A stretch of DNA of 39,847 bases from a virus. Both the position numbers and the translations under genes were made by a program. The notes under the pieces were generated by a model. It was not told the DNA's origin. It did no database searches and saw nothing but the letters and a program-made list of their open reading frames with translations. The DNA is taken from positions 1 to 39,847 of IMG/VR virus record IMGVR_UViG_3300006990_000068; one strand, given 5' to 3'. Below are positions 37,286 through 39,847 of this stretch, in pieces. Position 1 is the first letter of the stretch; every line of letters starts with the position of its first letter.

Positions 37286-37860
37286 GTAACACGCGGTTTT
37301 ACATAGATAAGGAAAGTCAGATATGCCAAGAGATTATGGCGTGGTCAGACCACACCTTGCATAAACCGAACCCGTTTTACAACGGTATGCCGCCGTGCCC
37401 CTATGCTCAAAAGGCTTGGGAAGATAACAAAGTTCTTATTTTATTTAAATATGACACCAATATGCAAGTGTTATACAGCACGATATCCCAATGGGAAGAC
37501 GCTTTTGACTTAGTAATTATTGTAGACATGGCGTTTCAAAAAGACCCGGATGTTTTCCACGATTACCTAGAGCAGTTAAATGAAGCTATTTCTGACGGCG
37601 TTTTTATTGATAGGGATATGTGGCTAATGGGTTTTCATCCACACGATGAACCAAATGATTTCATTGACGACAACTCATTTATGCAGATAGTTGAAGATGA
37701 GTACGCAATGATTTTCGTTCAGCGCCTTTCTAAGGTACAGGAATCGGCAGACAAACTGGCTAAAAAAGGCTATTATGATAATTACTTGGAAGAGTACGAT
37801 GCTGAACAAATCTTCCAAAAACGTGAACTTTTGTACAGGAGACTGAAATCATGGCAATGA
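37282..37860 (+). CDS. Unknown late protein
   Basis: 192 residues, ATGA overlap with the preceding gene. Acidic and aromatic: an N-terminal block with Cys/His (ICQEIMAWSDHTLHKPNPFYNG, CPYAQKAWEDNK), then FDLVIIVDMAFQKDPDVFHDYL and a helical C-terminus. The HKPNPFYN-GMPPCPYA pattern recurs, to my memory, in marine phage proteins of unknown function. No catalytic motif can be asserted. Confidence 0.7.
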   Translation: MSNTRFYIDKESQICQEIMAWSDHTLHKPNPFYNGMPPCPYAQKAWEDNKVLILFKYDTNMQVLYSTISQWEDAFDLVIIVDMAFQKDPDVFHDYLEQLNEAISDGVFIDRDMWLMGFHPHDEPNDFIDDNSFMQIVEDEYAMIFVQRLSKVQESADKLAKKGYYDNYLEEYDAEQIFQKRELLYRRLKSWQ

Positions 37861-37988
37861 AACCACGTAAAATGATGAAAAAAGGCGGCGCAGTTAAGAA
37901 GATGCGCGGCGGCGGTATGGTTAAAAAAATGCGCGGCGGCGGCATGGTAAAGAAGATGCGCCGTGGTGGCATGGTAAAGAAGAAGTAG
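37851..37988 (+). CDS. Microprotein of tandem KKMRGGGMV repeats
   Basis: 45 residues, read from the sequence: after MAMKPRKMM the unit KK-x-GGG-MV repeats four times (KKGGAV, KKMRGGGMV, KKMRGGGMV, KKMRRGGMV) and ends KKK. ATG 37851 has GGAG about 9 nt upstream and overlaps the previous gene by 10 nt; the connector gene begins 1 nt after its stop. Very basic, with no acidic residue. Possibly DNA-binding, membrane-active or a substrate for modification; all inferred. Confidence 0.7.
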   Translation: MAMKPRKMMKKGGAVKKMRGGGMVKKMRGGGMVKKMRRGGMVKKK

Positions 37989-37989
37989 C

Positions 37990-38658
37990 ATGGCCACTTC
38001 CGGAAGCACAAATTTTGAGCTCGACGTTGCCGACTATGTAGAGGAGGCGTTTGAGCGTTGCGGTCTTGAGGTTCGTACTGGTTACGACCTTAAAACAGCG
38101 AAACGTTCTTTGAATTTGATGCTTGCGGAGTGGGCAAACCGTGGTTTGAACCAGTGGACAATAGCCCAGCGGACGCAAGCCATGACTTCAGGGACAGGTA
38201 ACTACAGCTTGGGGGCAGACATAATTGATATTTTGTCTGTTGTTGTCCAACGGAGCGGGACGGATTATGCACTACAGCGTATTAGCCGTGACACGTATCT
38301 TTCCATCCCGACCAAGACAACGGAGGGTCGGCCATCACAGTTTTTCTTGGATCGGCAGATAACGCCGACTTTGAAGCTTTGGCCGGTCCCTGAAAATAGC
38401 ACAGATGTTGTGTATTACGACGCTTTGACTCGCATGGATGATGCGGATGAGTTTACCAACACTATGGAAGTGCCGTTTCGGTTGTACCCGTGTTTAGCTG
38501 CCGGATTGGCGTACTACTTGTCTATCAAGCGGGCACCTAATCGGGCGCAACTGTTGAAGGCGATGTATGAGGAAGAGTTTGAGCGGGCGATGGCAGAGGA
38601 TCGGGACAGAGCGTCATTCAATGTCACCCCACAGTATAACTATTTTGGTAGAGTATAA
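37990..38658 (+). CDS. Head-tail connector/adaptor (P22 gp4-like)
   Basis: 222 residues. ADYVEEAFERCGLEVRTGYDLKTAKRSLNLMLAEWANRGLNQW is the characteristic helical start of gp4/gp6-like adaptors; a beta-rich middle (GNYSLGADIIDILSVVVQR; FFLDRQITPTLKLWPVPEN) and a helical end (LAAGLAYYLSIKRAPNRAQLL) follow. It should attach below the portal after packaging and receive the tail. Confidence 0.8.
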   Translation: MATSGSTNFELDVADYVEEAFERCGLEVRTGYDLKTAKRSLNLMLAEWANRGLNQWTIAQRTQAMTSGTGNYSLGADIIDILSVVVQRSGTDYALQRISRDTYLSIPTKTTEGRPSQFFLDRQITPTLKLWPVPENSTDVVYYDALTRMDDADEFTNTMEVPFRLYPCLAAGLAYYLSIKRAPNRAQLLKAMYEEEFERAMAEDRDRASFNVTPQYNYFGRV

Positions 38659-39017
38659 TGTCGAGATTTGCCACAGGTAAAGATTCCTTTGCGGTATCTG
38701 ACCGATCCGGGTTCCGGTATCGGTATAAAGATATGCGCCGCGAGTGGAATGGCTTGCTTGTTGGCAAGGACGAGTGGGAAGCAAAACAGCCGCAGCTAGA
38801 GCCTTTTCGTAAGGTTGTGGACGCTCAAGCTCTTCAGGACGCTAGGCCGGAGGTGGTAAACCCTAAAAAGCCTTTCTCTGTGATTACTACCAATGGGATT
38901 ACATACTTGGGAAACGGTAACTGGAGCACCGCGGGCGTAGCCCAAATGCCCTCTGAGCCAGAAAACACCGACGAGCTTTTAGGTCAAGTCGGGCAAGTTA
39001 CGGTGGTGATAACATGA
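38658..39017 (+). CDS. Unknown tail-module protein
   Basis: 119 residues, 1-nt overlap with the connector gene. SDRSGFRYRYKDMRREWNGLLVGKDEWEAKQPQLEP is a recurrent motif I know from small virion proteins next to connectors of marine phages; Gln/Pro-rich end. Likely a minor tail or adaptor protein. Overlaps the next gene by 4 nt (ATGA). Confidence 0.7.
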   Translation: MSRFATGKDSFAVSDRSGFRYRYKDMRREWNGLLVGKDEWEAKQPQLEPFRKVVDAQALQDARPEVVNPKKPFSVITTNGITYLGNGNWSTAGVAQMPSEPENTDELLGQVGQVTVVIT

Positions 39018-39664
39018 GCTTTACACTTACACAGTTGCAGGATGCGATTAAAGATTACACGGAAAATCAAGAGACTACGTTTGTTAACAACCTTAATATT
39101 TTTATTCGGGGCGCGGAAGAGCGCATTTTCAAAAGCGTACAGCTTAACTTTTTCCGTCGTAACCAAACCGGCACACTAACTAGCGGTAACAAATTTCTAA
39201 ACTGCCCTGCCGATTTTTTAGCGCCATATTCTCTGTCAATCATTACGTCTGGCGGGGATAACGTATTTCTGGAGTACAAAGACGTTAATTTTCTGCAAAC
39301 GGCATATCCAGACCCCACAGCTACGGGTGTTCCACGGTATTACGGGTTTTTTGACATTACCAACTTTATTATTGCGCCTACCCCTAACGCGGCGTTATCC
39401 GCAGAATTGCATTACTATTACCGTCCTACCAGTCTTACGGCGGGTGCGGGCGGTGCCACCACGTGGCTTAGTGTTAACGCGCCTCTTGCTATGTTGTATG
39501 GCTCTTTGATTGAAGCATATACTTACATGAAGGGTGAGCAGGACATTATTCAAAATTACCTTCTGCAATTCCAAGAGTCTATTGGTCGCCTCAAGAATTA
39601 CGGCGAAGCTGTTGAAGATACTGATGCGTACCGTACAGGGCTTGTTATGCGGGAGAAGCTGTAA
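39014..39664 (+). CDS. Phage adaptor/tail protein
   Basis: 216 residues. TLTQLQDAIKDYTENQETTFVNNLNIFIRGAEERIFKSVQL at the start, beta-rich middle (FLNCPADFLAPYSLSI; LHYYYRPTSLT) and helical end (APLAMLYGSLIEAYTYMKGEQDIIQNYL). The same helix-beta-helix layout as the 37990 protein suggests a second ring-forming adaptor of the neck. Probable virion component. Confidence 0.75.
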   Translation: MSFTLTQLQDAIKDYTENQETTFVNNLNIFIRGAEERIFKSVQLNFFRRNQTGTLTSGNKFLNCPADFLAPYSLSIITSGGDNVFLEYKDVNFLQTAYPDPTATGVPRYYGFFDITNFIIAPTPNAALSAELHYYYRPTSLTAGAGGATTWLSVNAPLAMLYGSLIEAYTYMKGEQDIIQNYLLQFQESIGRLKNYGEAVEDTDAYRTGLVMREKL

Positions 39665-39847
39665 TGTTTGAGATAAAGACAGACTTTCCTACAAGCCCAA
39701 TAGTAAACGTGGTTACTACGCAAAACCGCGGGTTTACCCCAGAAGAAGTGGCTGAACGGTGCGTAGAAAAGATCATTTCTGTTTCGGATACGGCTCATCC
39801 CGGTATCCGGGATCAAGCGAACGCTTTCAAGGAGCATATTCATAGCC
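39664..39847 (+). CDS. Small structural protein, 3' end outside window
   Basis: ATG 39664 overlaps the previous stop by 1 nt (TAATG) and the frame is open to the window end (61 codons visible). FPTSPIVNVVTTQNRGFTPEEVAERCVEKIISVSDTAHPGIRDQA is a strongly conserved-looking block that I know from small marine phage virion-region proteins. Truncated by the window edge, so its full length is unknown. Confidence 0.7.
   Translation, partial: MFEIKTDFPTSPIVNVVTTQNRGFTPEEVAERCVEKIISVSDTAHPGIRDQANAFKEHIHS

Noticed and set aside
1-39847. tRNA genes, integrase and attachment sites
   Set aside because: No tRNA cloverleaf, tyrosine or serine recombinase motif, or att-like duplicated core was noticed on either strand.

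Overview
The window is a ~40 kb piece of a tailed double-stranded DNA phage genome. Both ends cut through structural genes. It carries small and large terminase subunits, a large P22-type portal, scaffold, major capsid protein, head-tail adaptors, a holin/endolysin cassette and a compact viral replisome. I see no integrase, repressor, tRNA, rRNA or CRISPR array. The portal/connector set and the many small conserved proteins resemble marine podoviruses of alphaproteobacteria (HMO-2011-like or pelagiphage-like). That placement is inferred from protein features, not from a search.

Layout. (1) 1-4660: end of the late virion module: a very large internal-protein-like gene (5' end outside the window), an HlyC-like lysine acyltransferase, and two low-complexity proteins ending in Gly-Gly-Ile/Val motifs. 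(2) 4613-13479: replication module. A minus-strand SNF2-type helicase diverges at 6.1 kb from a plus-strand operon encoding a coiled-coil protein, an SSB-like protein with an acidic DDVPF tip, a TOTE-type AEP primase, an HTH protein, a UvrD-like helicase and a family A DNA polymerase (Leu at the position of E. coli Phe762). (3) 13.5-23.7 kb: accessory region of short units, many with their own promoter, a TACGGGAG leader and an intrinsic terminator. It holds ribbon-helix-helix and AT-hook microproteins, a cluster of Zn-ribbon proteins, a SleB-like hydrolase, a GIY-YIG nuclease, many unknown small genes, terS, a VRR-NUC nuclease, a DUF932 protein and a Cys-rich protein. (4) 23.7-24.23 kb: non-coding, GC-rich direct repeats followed by an AT-rich stretch with an exact consensus parS sequence and further palindromes, just upstream of terL. 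(5) 24.2-39.8 kb: terL, portal, membrane/EF-hand proteins, lysis genes, GroES-like co-chaperonin, scaffold, capsid, small basic proteins and tail connectors.

How it fits together: the AEP primase, PolA, two helicases and SSB-like protein would copy the genome; TerS/TerL would package it through the portal into heads built from scaffold and capsid protein, with the GroES homologue probably adapting the host chaperonin; the holin and GH108 endolysin would release virions. The least expected elements are the parS-like centromere site, the HlyC-like enzyme among virion genes, the GTTACC iterons before terS and the conserved non-standard ribosome-binding leader of the accessory genes.
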